DNA of 64,000 nt from Torymus aiolomorphi (GCA_036365515.1 CM070873.1:67763529-67827528), one strand, 5' to 3'. Positions 34,610 through 44,550 are shown, numbered from the stretch's first letter. Notes: generated by a model from the letters alone, not told the origin. Program-made: numbers and translations.

Positions 34610-35545
34610 AACCGCGTCCTACAAGATCCAAAAGCTAGCACGCTCATTGCTCTCAAAGGCGTTTCTTCCTCGCCGTCCTCTCTCTCACTCTCCGCCTACG
34701 CGCGCGCGCCTGCGGGAGACAGCGTACACGCAAGCCTCTCTTGCACGCCTACCCTTGCATTATTTATTCCGGCGAGAGAGAGAGAGAGACTCGCGCGCTG
34801 CAGAAATACTACTTTCGGAACTTGGAAAACTTCTGACGGAAACCACGCGCGAGCGCGGCAAAGCGAAAATTTATGGATTTTGTTTGGAGTCCCCGCCTCC
34901 CCCCACCCGCGCCCGCTTTGATTTACCGCGTGGATGCGCCCGACGAGACGCAGCTGAATATCGCGCACAAGAGAGAGAGAGAGAGAGGGGCAGGGTGTAT
35001 ATACACGAGCGATCGCAAGTAGCAACAACGGAGCCTTCGTTGGTTATACCCCCGATAATCTTGTTGCGGCTGCTACTGTGGCGCGGGGGTGTCTTGTTCA
35101 GTGGTTCTTGGCTTCGTCGGCGAGGTTTAGTTAATACGCAGTGGATTATAAGTTTTTTTTTTGAGGGGGGAATGGGGTGGTGGATTTTGTACGTTATTGT
35201 TCAAGCAGTGGTATTTAGTTTTAAAAACTGTAATGCTGTGATAAAAATAGTTATGTAAATAAATTTGAAAATGAAATATAATGATTTTTTTATGTAGATT
35301 ATTTTAATCTAGTTTCTTACAATTATAATATCATTTGCTTAAATCCTATTTAATATGGTAAGAGGTAATCTCCTCGCACATTTCTTCTTATCTTCTTTTA
35401 AATTACTTTGAGAAGCTATTGTGTTGGCTTTATTTTCACGTTGGTTAACTTTTTTTTAATTCTTTTTAATTGGCGAAACCGTTACGGAACATTCTTTTGC
35501 TTGTATCTTTACTTTGGCATCACTTTTAGCTTTGTTTATCAATTT
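34145..35545. other. Intergenic DNA with a (CT)n tract and a CpG-rich patch
   Basis: (CT)n at 34541-34604 and shorter GA runs at 34769 and 34973 sit in a CpG-rich stretch (34600-35120). Long open frames across the CT tract (Leu/Ser repeats) are artefacts. The rest is AT-rich without recognisable genes. Confidence 0.4.
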
Positions 35546-35548
35546 TCT

Positions 35549-36046
35549 TCAGGATATAAGATCAGATTGGTTTAAATATGCGCAGGATTTGATCTCTTCA
35601 TCAGTACAGCCATTCTCAATTAATTCTTCTGCTCTTTCGATATTGCTGATTTCAACCGTTTGATTGAAAGTCACGAAATATTCTCTCACTCTATCTTCAA
35701 ACTCTTTGTCCTCTTCTTTTTCATTATTGGATTCAACACTGTATCTTTTAACATCTTTTTCTACTTTGTAGCCACATTTTTTGTTATCTTCAGTATCATT
35801 TTTTATTTTCATGCGTTTTGATGGCTTCACACCGGAACCACCAGAATGAGCATAGGTTTTCAATAAATAATCAATAGTTCGAACGCCTAAGTCTTTATAG
35901 GTAATTTGAAAATGCTCTTTGGAAATACACTTGGCAGCTATCAAGTAATTTATCGCAGATCTATAAAGCAGGTCTTCTTGTGAATTCTTTCCATTATGTC
36001 CAAAATTTTGCAAACTTGGTTCAATTTTGCGCTTCCTTGTAGCCAT
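35549..36046 (-). CDS. Hypothetical protein, 165 residues, basic N-terminus
   Basis: An intronless frame starts at ATG 36044-36046, about 27 bp downstream of a minus-strand TATAAATA. The N-terminus MATRKRKIEP and an internal KPSKRMKIK look like nuclear localisation signals. The middle is charged and low-complexity (NNEKEEDKEFEDR). The C-terminus is helical (ERAEELIENGCTDEEIKS). I do not recognise the family. Length, intact frame and sensible residue use suggest a real or recently real gene, possibly viral or transposon-derived. Confidence 0.45.
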   Translation of the reverse strand: MATRKRKIEPSLQNFGHNGKNSQEDLLYRSAINYLIAAKCISKEHFQITYKDLGVRTIDYLLKTYAHSGGSGVKPSKRMKIKNDTEDNKKCGYKVEKDVKRYSVESNNEKEEDKEFEDRVREYFVTFNQTVEISNIERAEELIENGCTDEEIKSCAYLNQSDLIS

Positions 36047-36147
36047 TATGTAGGCAGTGCTATAATATTTATAAGAGGTAAGTATATTTCTTACTAAAGC
36101 AGGCCTTTTCGTTATATCAACGCGTGCCTGATAAATATAAGGATGGC

Positions 36148-36351
36148 TCAGAACAATATCACGTGATCTATATCAGATAACTCAGGTAATGTATCTTTTT
36201 TTAATATCTTGTCAATATGTTTTGTAAATCGAACAATTTCAATAAAAATTTGAATTGAATTTAAACCTTTATAAATACCTCGGTAGTAGTCCTCTTCTAC
36301 AGATTTATGAATAGAGTAATTACTAATCCAAATTACAACACGTTTTTTCAA
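36148..36351 (-). CDS. Hypothetical small ORF upstream of the 165-residue ORF
   Basis: A 67-codon minus-strand frame (MKKRVVIWISNYSIHKSVEE, IEIVRFTKHIDKILKK) lies about 100 bp upstream of, and co-directional with, the 165-codon ORF. It could be a separate small gene, an upstream exon or chance. No domain is recognised. Confidence 0.25.
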   Translation of the reverse strand: MKKRVVIWISNYSIHKSVEEDYYRGIYKGLNSIQIFIEIVRFTKHIDKILKKDTLPELSDIDHVILF

Positions 36352-36490
36352 ATTGGAGTAATCACTTCCAACGTTAATGTAATTCGTTAAAGTTAATTAG
36401 TATAGTTAATAGTGAAATATTATATATTATGTCATATAAAAATGTAATTACTTGCGGTATAAAGAGTCATATCAATGGTCTGAAAGAATA

Positions 36491-36612
36491 AGGCGCTACC
36501 TCAAATTTCCATTCAAGAAGCCGCTACCCCGTTTTGACTTTCAAAAGCGCGCTACGTTGATTTTTGGTTCAAAACGGCGCTACGTCGTTCTTGGATTCAA
36601 AAAGTCTCTATG
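36491..36612. repeat. Minisatellite, ~28-30 bp units, four copies
   Basis: Units share GGCGCTACnTYGTTYTTGG and TTCAAAA phrases. The open frame across it is a by-product. Related GGCGC-containing units occur at 52.9 and 57.1 kb. Confidence 0.65.
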
Positions 36613-37330
36613 TCGGAAACTGTTCATTTCTATCGGAAATTAAGTTGGCAACATTGCTGACTGAGTCGAAATAAAATAAACTTAAATAAAAATAATTACC
36701 TACAACATTTCTCATCAACAATGAATAGTTTATTTATTCGAATATTCAGTAATTATTTATTGATTTACTATATATTCATCTTTAAATAATTATCTCAAAT
36801 TTTTTATAAATTATAATGATTAATATTTTAATAAATATTATAACTTTTTAATATAATATATATTTCGTTTTTATTACATTATTCCAACATCAATTACTTG
36901 TAAACATTCAACAAAAATTTGAAATAAAGACAGAAGATAAATATTTTGCAATTAGTTTCTAAATATAAAGTTTCTTTCTTTTATATGACAATTCGTATTT
37001 TATCATTAAAAAAATCAGATATAATAAACTGAGTATAAATATTACAGCAACACATGAGAACTTATATGGAAATCTTTTTCATTATTCATGTTTACAAACT
37101 GATAATTTGCAATTTGTATTAATAGAACTTCCAGATCGAATCTTTCCTTAATTTTATCCGATTGATTGGATATGAACGTCTAACGATATTAACTACTTTG
37201 ACTTGATCGAATAGTGACTTCATTTGAAATATCGTACGACTTACCAGTGATATCACTAAAAAATTGATGGCAATATTATCGTTTTTAAACTTGATATGTG
37301 TGACAACTCTTACAATTCTCACCTAAAATA
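36613..37330. other. AT-rich DNA without recognisable features
   Basis: Low-GC sequence with only short frames. Nothing supportable was found on either strand. Confidence 0.3.
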
Positions 37331-38430
37331 TTTTTTGCTTCCTCATAAAGGAAAGTTTGGGACGGTAAAAAAAATTATCGAAAAAAAAATTGTTTAAAAA
37401 CATAGGTTAAACATGTTTTATGTGTGTATGCGCATGCTCGTACGTGCGTGCGTGTATGTGAGAGTAAGTATCCGGCCAATATCTCGAGAACCATTACCCG
37501 ATTTAGGTCGAACAAGGCTTATTCTCTTCGTCTCTTTTTTCATATGATACAACCAATATTTCGTAACATAATAAACTTTTATTGAAAGGTCTTTAAATAC
37601 CTACATTTTCATTATTTCATTTTTAAATTATCTTTAGCCTGTCATTTGTTATGAAGGAAAATGTGACTTTCACTTCTTTGATTAATCTCTCAAATAATAT
37701 TTTATTTATTAATACGAAATTTTTACCAATTATTAAACTTATTAAGTACTATATTGTGAGGGCGGTCCGTGGCTAAATTGGTTAAGGCGCATGCCTTAAT
37801 TAACAGAAATTCGGTTGCTCAAAGGGTCGGGGGTTCGATTCCCGGTGAAGTCACTCGAATTTTTTTTCTGAGTTTTTCTTCAACGGGAAAAGAATCCTGG
37901 ACACCGGCTGTTTTGGGGCGGGTTTTTCCCTGGAATTTTTCCTTCGGAAAAATTACAGGTTTCCCCTTGTCTCACAGGCGTAAGCCTGAGCGAATGCGAA
38001 ACAGTAGTAGGAAATCTGTAGGTAAGGTAGTTGATGACAGCCAACCCGATGCCTCTGCAGGGAGCGCCGACCTTACCGGTGAGGAGCTGATCCCTGAAAT
38101 GCGGGATCTTGTCCGGGAAGGCTACACTGACAAGTGGAGCCAAGAGTGCCGGCTTAACCAGCACGGTGCGTTTCTGCAACACGACCTCACAGGAGAAGCT
38201 TCCCAGGGAGAGGGTATAAATAGGTAGGATGCACTTGCTGGGCCCAAAGAGGCTGCAGGTGGGTAAACCCCAGAAAAAAGAAAAAAAAAGTACTATAGAT
38301 TATTTACTACTATTTATACTAAAGATTATTTCCATTTTTTCTTGAGAAAACAATTATTTTAGAAAAAAATGTGGTTTTGTTGTCAAGCAATAGCAAGAGT
38401 AAAAATTATCATCTTGAAATATTGTACAAT
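37331..38430 (+). mobile_element. HINE/DINE-1-like element interrupted by a SINE
   Basis: It starts with the hairpin TTTTGCTTCCTCATAAAGGAAAG (37333-37355). A (TGYG)n tract follows (37418-37462), then the phrase CTCGAGAACCATTACCCGATTTAGG. After the SINE it resumes with AT-rich body sequence. The 3' hairpin end was not found, so the right limit is approximate. Confidence 0.4.
37754..38290 (+). mobile_element. tRNA-derived SINE (~535 bp) with target duplication
   Basis: The head has a Pol III A box (GTGGCTAAATTGGTTAAGG) and a perfect B box (GGTTCGATTCC at about 37833). A unique body of about 400 bp and an A-rich tail (AAAAAAGAAAAAAAAAG) follow. AAGTACTATA is duplicated directly before and after it (37744-37753 and about 38288-38297), as for LINE-mobilised insertion. 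Open frames within it (up to 152 codons) are incidental. Confidence 0.8.
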
Positions 38431-38700
38431 GATGTCTTGTTTTTATCTGTGAACCTAGTTTTTTTATTGATATAGTAGACGAAATACCCGATCCTCCATT
38501 TGCTGCTATAAGGGATACGAGATGGAACCTTCTTACGCGCTCAGCTGAGAAGGACCTTTTCACGTACTTCGCCCAGATGGAGCCTTTACCTTCGCACCCA
38601 ACGATATGTCTCATACTCTAAGAAAACAATATATAGGACAGATGTGGACGTTATATGAGAAACAGTATGGCCGATATTTGTATCCGGCGTCGTGGCCATA

Positions 38701-38912
38701 TAGGGTGGGGAAAAAGTATGAATACCCCTAGAAATTTCACGGGATTAGAGAAAAAAAAAATATCCAAGGTCTAATCTTAGGTTCAAAGGAAAATCCAAGG
38801 TGACCATTGAATTCCTCGTTAAAAATTACCTAAGATTAGACCTTGGTTATTTTTTTCACTAATCCTGCGAAATTTCTAGGGGTTTCCATACTTTTTCCCC
38901 ACCCTGCATATG
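38701..38912. mobile_element. MITE with ~47-bp terminal inverted repeats
   Basis: AGGGTGGGGAAAAAGTATG and CCCCTAGAAATTTC at the left mirror GAAATTTCTAGGGG and CATACTTTTTCCCCACCCT at the right. The inner arms also pair (CCAAGGTCTAATCTTAGGT). CATAT flanks both ends. About 210 bp, non-coding. Confidence 0.75.
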
Positions 38913-38995
38913 AGCCATATATTGTCCATATAAGGTGAATATGGTCCATATATTTCCAATATTATGCCCATACTATGGGCAATATATTGGCTACA

Positions 38996-39366
38996 AAACT
39001 TTTTTTACGCGGGTTAGTTCTTGGAATATCAAGATTAACTCTGGATGTCATTATAAAAGCGAGAGGATGGGCTCATATTTGGCTTTTCTTCGCGCGAAAC
39101 TTTGAGTTGGCTTTTCTTCGTACCGCGCGACGATATATATGAGAAAGAAATGATATTCTAAAAATGTAGACGATTTTATGAAATAATAAGCTTACTGCGA
39201 TAACAGGGAATGATATCTAATCAGTTTATATAAGTTAAATTAATTCGACAATCTATTTTTAATACAATTGTAATCGTATAAAATGAAAGTATGTGAGCTT
39301 TTATAATGATATCCAGAGTTAATCTTAATATTCCAAGCACTAACCCGCGTAAAAAAAAGTTTTATG
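38996..39366. mobile_element. Foldback element with 65-bp ends
   Basis: AAACTTTTTTTACGCGGGTTAG and GATTAACTCTGGATGTCATT pair with 39297-39366. The interior includes two copies of TTGGCTTTTCTTCG (39081-39120), related to the minisatellite at 57.1 kb. Confidence 0.7.
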
Positions 39367-39410
39367 ATAAATCTAATAGATAACAATACGGGTATCTTGA
39401 TTCAGTCTGA

Positions 39411-39505
39411 TATAAATTCATTCGTTGTTTCCCATTCTCTGACAGTTTTCAAGATGATTGCTAAGCTTGCCTTTCTCACCTACCTATTAGCGATCGCCCA
39501 CTCGC
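39411..39505 (+). CDS. First exon of a secreted-peptide gene (signal peptide)
   Basis: TATAAA at 39411-39416 precedes a start codon at 39454. The 17-codon exon encodes MIAKLAFLTYLLAIAHS, a typical cleavable signal peptide, and ends at a GTAAGT donor (39506). Architecture matches the defensin gene 6 kb upstream: short 5' UTR and a signal peptide on its own exon, though this intron follows codon position 1 with different residues. No downstream exon was identified with confidence, so the mature product is unknown. Coding bounds are 39454-39505. Confidence 0.5.
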
Positions 39506-39762
39506 GTAAGTAAATCTACAATTGTCGATTACGAAAACTATAACAGTAAAAAGAATTGGATCTTCAAAATTTCACTGTCGATTTTGTGGAATAGTCTGAT
39601 AAAAATGTTTAGTATGCATACAATCGGGAGGGTAGTATCTCCGATCTCAGGGTTAGATACCGGCGCGCAATGTGCCGGAGTCCGTGCCGTCGATATAGAG
39701 AGGTGATGGATGCATGTAAGTCGCTAGCGCTGATTGACTGCGACCGTGCTGCTTGGATAATA

Positions 39763-39875
39763 CGGGTAAGTAGTCGGCGCAGAGGGCCAACTACCGTGCC
39801 GTGTGAGAGTAGAGGAGCCGGGTAAATAATCGGCGCAGAGGGCTGACTATCGTGCCGTGGGAGGTAGGTAAGTTA
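39763..39875. repeat. Tandem duplication (~57 bp units)
   Basis: GGGTAARTARTCGGCGCAGAGGGC followed by CAACTACCGTGCCGT occurs twice with small changes (39763 and 39820). Each unit includes a GGGTAAGT/GGGTAAAT donor-like motif. Confidence 0.65.
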
Positions 39876-40170
39876 GGATTCGGTTGTTATCTGGAGAGTT
39901 TGTTTTAGGAAAAAAAAAGTCATAAATCAAAATCTAAAATTATAGGTATGTTTATTAATATACTAAAAAAAAAACGAATCATATTACATAAATTTTACGA
40001 GCGCAAAGGACTTGCCAGCTTCAGCTATCTAAGCGCAATGCTTATCGGTAGTCTGAATAGGCGATAGCTCGGACACAAGTGCGTGCCGATACCGAGAATC
40101 GGGGCCCTTTATATACCAGTCGATCGTCTGGTCTTCTCTCTTGCGCATGACAATATTTGTGTTTACACGG

Positions 40171-40178
40171 TGACGTCA
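40171..40178. promoter_or_regulatory. CRE-like palindrome upstream of the three-ORF unit
   Basis: TGACGTCA, the full CREB/ATF site, lies 108 bp before the start codon at 40286. A TATATA-containing motif lies at 40108-40115. Confidence 0.4.
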
Positions 40179-40285
40179 GAGGCGCTGTGTGATTGAATGA
40201 GTAAGATTTTCGCTGGCGCACGCAATCGCATGTTTGTATACATTGATGCATCTTGTTTGTTTATGTTTTGCTCTCGCGTTTATGA

Positions 40286-40885
40286 ATGGGAGAATTTATG
40301 AATGGGTGCGTATACTATAACGAGCTGGTCGTGTACGTCACAAATCAGAATCGAGAAATTACAGCACCGATCTTCTCGAGCCGCTATAAAAACGAGTCGC
40401 AGGACTGGGATACCGTCGACGGCCGCAGCAACAGCAGCAGCAGCTGTGCCAATCAAGAATCGCCAGCCCGCGACAACGAGTCTGGCGAGCCCGTGACAAA
40501 GAAGCGAAAAATCGAAAATTTACCGAGCGTTGTGATGCAGTTAAAGACATTTGCGCACTTGAAAAAATTACGCGATTGTATAAATTTTAGATTCAAACAA
40601 CTAGAAAATACCGTGACATTTGTTAACATAGCTTTAGAGGTGATTATTAATAATATCAAAATACACATTCACGAAAAACACGATGAAAATATAATAGACT
40701 CATTTTTCGACGGTATAACTTTTCTAAAAATATTCGATGAACTCAAAGAAAATTTAATATCTAATGTGAACAGACGCGTAGGTTATTCAAACTTTAGAGA
40801 AGCCGATGTAGATAGACTATTTTTAGAATTACGCACGCTGTATTTACCTATTCTGGAGAAAGTAGTACACGAAGCCATCCAATAA
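40286..40885 (+). CDS. Hypothetical nuclear protein, 199 residues (first ORF of compact unit)
   Basis: This intronless frame starts at the second of two overlapping ATGs. The first (40282) gives only a short peptide. The N-terminal third contains a Ser/Asn-rich linker (SNSSSSCANQESPA) and a basic motif TKKRKIEN likely to act as a nuclear localisation signal. The C-terminal 120 residues are predicted largely helical (LKKLRDCINFRFKQLENTV, LKIFDELKENLISNVNRR, EADVDRLFLELRTLYLPIL). Family not recognised. Its stop overlaps AATAAA, and two smaller frames follow before a further AATAAA. The compactness resembles viral or virus-like transposon genes, and the Polinton lies 1.5 kb to the right. Confidence 0.55.
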   Translation: MGEFMNGCVYYNELVVYVTNQNREITAPIFSSRYKNESQDWDTVDGRSNSSSSCANQESPARDNESGEPVTKKRKIENLPSVVMQLKTFAHLKKLRDCINFRFKQLENTVTFVNIALEVIINNIKIHIHEKHDENIIDSFFDGITFLKIFDELKENLISNVNRRVGYSNFREADVDRLFLELRTLYLPILEKVVHEAIQ

Positions 40886-40950
40886 ATATATAAGTTAAGT
40901 ACAACACAACAATTAGTCAATATAACAACGACCCTCATCGTGTGCACATC

Positions 40951-41118
40951 ATGGGTCCGCCATTCAGCAAACCATGCGGCAGCAAGCCCGAGGACAAACA
41001 GCCTCTCATCGATAAAAAAGACCATTCCTCCATGGATAAAGATTCTACCCGTTATAAATCTTTTTCCACCAACACCTACTCTCTCCCCAAAAAACAAGGC
41101 TACTCCAGATTCAACTAG
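40951..41118 (+). CDS. Small hypothetical ORF, 55 residues (second ORF of the unit)
   Basis: It starts ATGGGTCCGCC 66 bp after the previous stop. The product is hydrophilic and basic with Ser/Lys/Tyr-rich segments (SKPCGSKPEDKQPLIDKKDH, YSLPKKQGYSRFN). The MG start could be an N-myristoylation site. Too short to assign a family. Intact frame and non-repetitive sequence support it weakly. Confidence 0.35.
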   Translation: MGPPFSKPCGSKPEDKQPLIDKKDHSSMDKDSTRYKSFSTNTYSLPKKQGYSRFN

Positions 41119-41186
41119 GTACCGTCATCATCACCATCATCATTATTAAAAATTAATAACAAATTAAGGTGGGAGGATACTACATA

Positions 41187-41285
41187 ATGTCGGACAACTC
41201 TCCCCATGATGCGTCCACCTCTGCCAGCTTGCCGATGACTGCACTGCTGCTGCTGCTACGACAACGCTGCTGTAAATTTTCTTAA
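41187..41285 (+). CDS. Tiny ORF with hydrophobic centre, 32 residues
   Basis: MSDNSPHDASTSASLPMTALL continues through five Leu codons (a CTG run) to RQRCCKFS. It could be a short membrane-associated peptide but is equally compatible with a CTG-rich 3' UTR. AATAAA at 41345-41350 may end the transcript. Confidence 0.2.
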   Translation: MSDNSPHDASTSASLPMTALLLLLRQRCCKFS

Positions 41286-41344
41286 TGTGTCTGTTATTTA
41301 TGTGCTACTTATGTAAATGTGTATGTATGCGTGTGGTGTGCGTT

Positions 41345-41350
41345 AATAAA
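41345..41350 (+). terminator. Polyadenylation signal of the three-ORF unit
   Basis: AATAAA followed by a GT/T-rich stretch (TTTGGTGTACGCTTTTTTCG), the usual downstream element. Confidence 0.5.
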
Positions 41351-42345
41351 ATTTGGTGTACGCTTTTTTCGCCAAAACAAGTGTTTTCATTTGTCGGCCT
41401 CACATTATTATTAAATTATTCTAACCTCTTTGTTTCCTTGAAAAAATAATCGAGTTTCCCATTAGTTCACACACACACATAGGTAAAACACAATGAAACA
41501 GGTCGTTGCCTGCAAGCACATGCTTTCTTTGTATAGCTATAGAGTACATTCCCCTGTCCACACACTCCGTGGTAACGTGCTCGCACAGGTCCACATGCTC
41601 CCCACTCCTCTCTCTCTCTCAATTTACATGATTTTACATATATAAAAAATATAAATACAATTTTCATGATTTTTTAACTAGAAAATTTGAATTTTTTTGT
41701 ATAACACATTATATGGGAAAAAGTTTACAAATTATGTGTAGAAACAGTAGGAATTTTTGTGGAAGTGTTGCAAATAGTCTTGATTTTTGGAGTTGACAGC
41801 GTATCTTTGCAAGTTGATGTTTCTGGTACGTCCGGGTTAAGAATTTTTGGTATGAGAAGAAAATTTTGTTTTGAGTAAAACATTTTGAATAGTAGGTAAA
41901 CAGCAGGGGTTCTGGCCCACTTCCGGGAATTCCCGGTGGGCCAGAACCCCTGCTGGATTTCTGGGTCACTTCCTGAAATTTCAGGTGGTCCAGAACCCCT
42001 GCTGGGTTTTGGGGGAGGTCTAGAATTGTAGGAGGCTAATTAACCCATGTTCCAGAACCCCCACAGGGTTTTGGGGGAGTGGGAGGTCTAGAGTTGTAGG
42101 AGGTTAGATAACTCATCAAGCATCCTGCGGTCAGCTGTCAGCAGCACGGAGGCCGCCATCTTGAAAGAGTAGTATGCAAGTTCGAACATGTTTGTTTGTG
42201 TGTGAGCAAACGTGTTAGATTAATTTGTAAGAGAGAAGGGATGTAGGCCCCAACCATCACCCACATCTGTGAGGTACTCCATTTAATTAATACCCCTCCA
42301 AAGTCAACCTCTCTTACATGTATCTATTGAAAACTAAAATTCTAT
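41351..42345. other. Region left of the Polinton genes, with hairpin and short duplications
   Basis: A perfect inverted repeat CAGCAGGGGTTCTGGCCCAC with its complement lies at 41901-41955 around TTCCGGGAATTCCCG. It is followed by three more CCAGAACCCC copies. A segment of about 70 bp (TTTTGGGGGAG through GTCTAGARTTGTAGGAGG) occurs twice. This may be the Polinton terminal region, but no matching terminal repeat was found on the right. Confidence 0.4.
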
Positions 42346-42349
42346 TTTT

Positions 42350-42844
42350 CTAGAATTCCCACTCCATAAGAATTTCATGCGAATGTAAAACCTGAATTTG
42401 TTTTACGTTATACAGAGCACATGTAGCCTTATTTTTTCCATTATGATTAGTACATGTAGTAATAGGTCGTCGTAAATTCTGAGCTGGATAACCCCACTCT
42501 TCTAAACTAACAACCTGTTGAAAACTCCAATGCTGTTGCATCCATTGTCGTATTACTTGATTTCTCACAATAATTCTAGTAGCATCTTTGAACGTCTCAC
42601 GAATAATGGTACTGATGAGAGTATAGTCAACATTGCCCGATGACCATGGTATACCATGACAGTTATTCTCCAACCATTGATTCTCTTTTCTGTACTTATC
42701 CGTAAGCCTCTTCCATGAAAACGGCTCTTTGAAGAGCCATACTAGTGGCTTACTATTATCAGTAAGACAAAGTATAGCCAGTTTCTTCAAGACAAAGTCA
42801 TTGCCAGGCTGTTTGAAGCCTTGCATATCCACAGCATACTCCAT
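42350..42844 (-). CDS. Polinton-associated protein of unknown function, 164 residues
   Basis: Intact minus-strand frame: MEYAVDMQGFKQPGNDFVLK, then WKRLTDKYRKENQWLENN, HGIPWSSGNVDY, TIIRETFKDATRIIV and a C-terminal Cys/His-containing tail. The N-terminal VDxQGF plus a following KKLAIL strand resembles a recurrent insect protein found in virus-like and transposon contexts, with some RNase H-like/exonuclease flavour. That fold is a guess. It is co-directional with the capsid genes and has its own promoter (CCAAT boxes and TATAAAG). Confidence 0.55.
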   Translation of the reverse strand: MEYAVDMQGFKQPGNDFVLKKLAILCLTDNSKPLVWLFKEPFSWKRLTDKYRKENQWLENNCHGIPWSSGNVDYTLISTIIRETFKDATRIIVRNQVIRQWMQQHWSFQQVVSLEEWGYPAQNLRRPITTCTNHNGKNKATCALYNVKQIQVLHSHEILMEWEF

Positions 42845-43040
42845 CTCACTTGAATCTTTTATATCCCTTTGTCTCAGGTAGATTGTGTGTATTAGTTAAA
42901 TATTTTTGATGATATTCTTTCCAACTTGAATTGATATTCTTCTTCTTCTTGCTATCTAAACCAGGAGAAGTTTTACTACACTTTGACCCATTTCACTCTA
43001 GACGTGGCAGAAGAATGAGCTCTTCATGCTCGAGACCTCT

Positions 43041-43144
43041 CTTTATACATTTTCCCCCACCACCACTTATCGCGAGCCGCCGTCACCGCTCAAGAGCTGT
43101 GATTGGTTGCCCCAATCACCACGCCTTCCAAGAGCTATGATTGG
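43041..43144 (-). promoter_or_regulatory. Promoter with TATA box and CCAAT boxes for the 42350-42844 gene
   Basis: On the minus strand TATAAAG (43041-43047) is preceded by CCAAT at 43140-43144 and 43102-43106. The CCAAT copies sit in a duplicated phrase (CAAGAGCTRTGATTGG). An initiator-like CTCATTC lies about 30 bp downstream. Confidence 0.6.
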
Positions 43145-43159
43145 CTCTCCATCACCTCT

Positions 43160-44404
43160 CTAAACAAGCTTCTTTACATCCCCACTCGCGGGATTATACT
43201 GAACAATACGATCGTGTAAAATCAAGCAGTAGACTGATGTTCCAGCGGGAAAGTTATTGTGAGCTTCAAATTCAAGACGAACATCTACAGGAGCACTCTT
43301 TATAGACTTATTCTGTTTGGAACAGTCGATAACCATGAGTGGGAGCTGATTGATAAAGTCCGACTTATTGAGCAATGGCTTAGGATTTTTTTCAAAGTAT
43401 GAAGCTTGAAAATTAACGTACATATCATAGAGAAGTGCATACTGATTACGATCGATGTCTAGATTGAGATTTCCATATGGATAATGCTGTGAGTTGAGAA
43501 AGAGCTTAACATTCCTGATATTACAATGATCAAAACGACTGGCATTAGCTTCTCTCACACCCTTTCGATTGGTCTGAAAGCCTAGAATAACAAAGCGAGA
43601 CTTATCTAACTGGTTGGATGTTTTGACAGTCCAGACATGTGAAGTAGTATTTGGTAGAAGCGGATATTCATACAGCTCCCATGTACGAAAACTCATAGAT
43701 ATAGCTCGATCCTTCCCTACATGGTCTAACAATCGGATCTTGTAAGAATCAACTGCTACTACATAGGGCATAAGCCACTCTATTCTAGATATTTCTATTT
43801 TAAAATTTTCAAAGGTTCGAGCTGCTTCTGCCCCTACAGCAGTCTGTATCACCGCATTTATATCGTTTCGCGATCTAACTAGAATAAGCTCATGTTTGGC
43901 ATTTACCACAATCTTACGATAGTCTTCAGCGAAACCTAGAATCATACTGAGAGGAATGACAACTTCAAAGTAGCCAGCGTCATTGTTTATTTTACGATCA
44001 GTCTCTTGCAAATCAATCCAACCAGCATTTTCAATCATTGAACTCTGACTTGGATTGAGAGAAAGCCAACCTTTCATAAGACCAGTTAAGCCTATATTTT
44101 TACATAATTTCAATGGTGTTTAACTCATATCTGATTTCCTCGAATAAGTGACAGATGGCATTGTTCACGAACTTTTTATTCTGAACTGGTGTATTATTAT
44201 TATTATTGTTTTAACCATTTTACCGCAGACATGTAATAAGCTGCGAGAAGGTAAAAGACATAAGTCTTGATGTTGAATGGAAATACGGATCTCATCACTA
44301 TTGTTGAATGTTGATGCTGTGTAAGGTTGATGAGCATGAACTTCATAATGTGTCACTGACTCATCGAAGAGGACAGGTGACTGTATTTTTAGAATCTCTT
44401 CCAT
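43160..44404 (-). pseudogene. Polinton major capsid protein (double jelly-roll), broken by frame changes
   Basis: The N-terminal part (44165-44404, from ATG 44402) contains THYEVHAHQPY and NNSDEIRISIQHQDLCLLPS. The main part (43160-44113, 317 codons, no ATG) contains YFEVVIPLSMILGFAEDYRK, LILVRSRNDINAV and a C-terminal barrel-like half. Such segments are typical of the double jelly-roll MCP that forms the icosahedral shell predicted for Polintons. Two frame changes separate the pieces: one in an (AAT)n run near 44190-44215 and one near 44110. The protein cannot be made as a single chain. TATA for this gene is at 44551-44560. Confidence 0.8.
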
Positions 44405-44550
44405 TTCTTTGAAAACAACAAAATATAATGCAAGTTATTTTCCGCCACTTCGAACTCTTAAGCCTATTTTTCTTAGGAATTGTGTGTTTTGCCGTGTTAG
44501 TGCTTTGACTGCACGTCGATGACTTATGCTTTGAGTACATACTTCACTGC

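Noticed and set aside
34487..35258. 144- and 243-codon frames over the CT-rich tract
   Set aside because: Leu/Ser dipeptide repeats followed by arbitrary CpG-rich sequence; no domain, no promoter or splice logic.
37769..38227. 152-codon frame at 37.8-38.2 kb
   Set aside because: Lies wholly inside the tRNA-derived SINE; incidental open frame of a GC-rich non-coding element.
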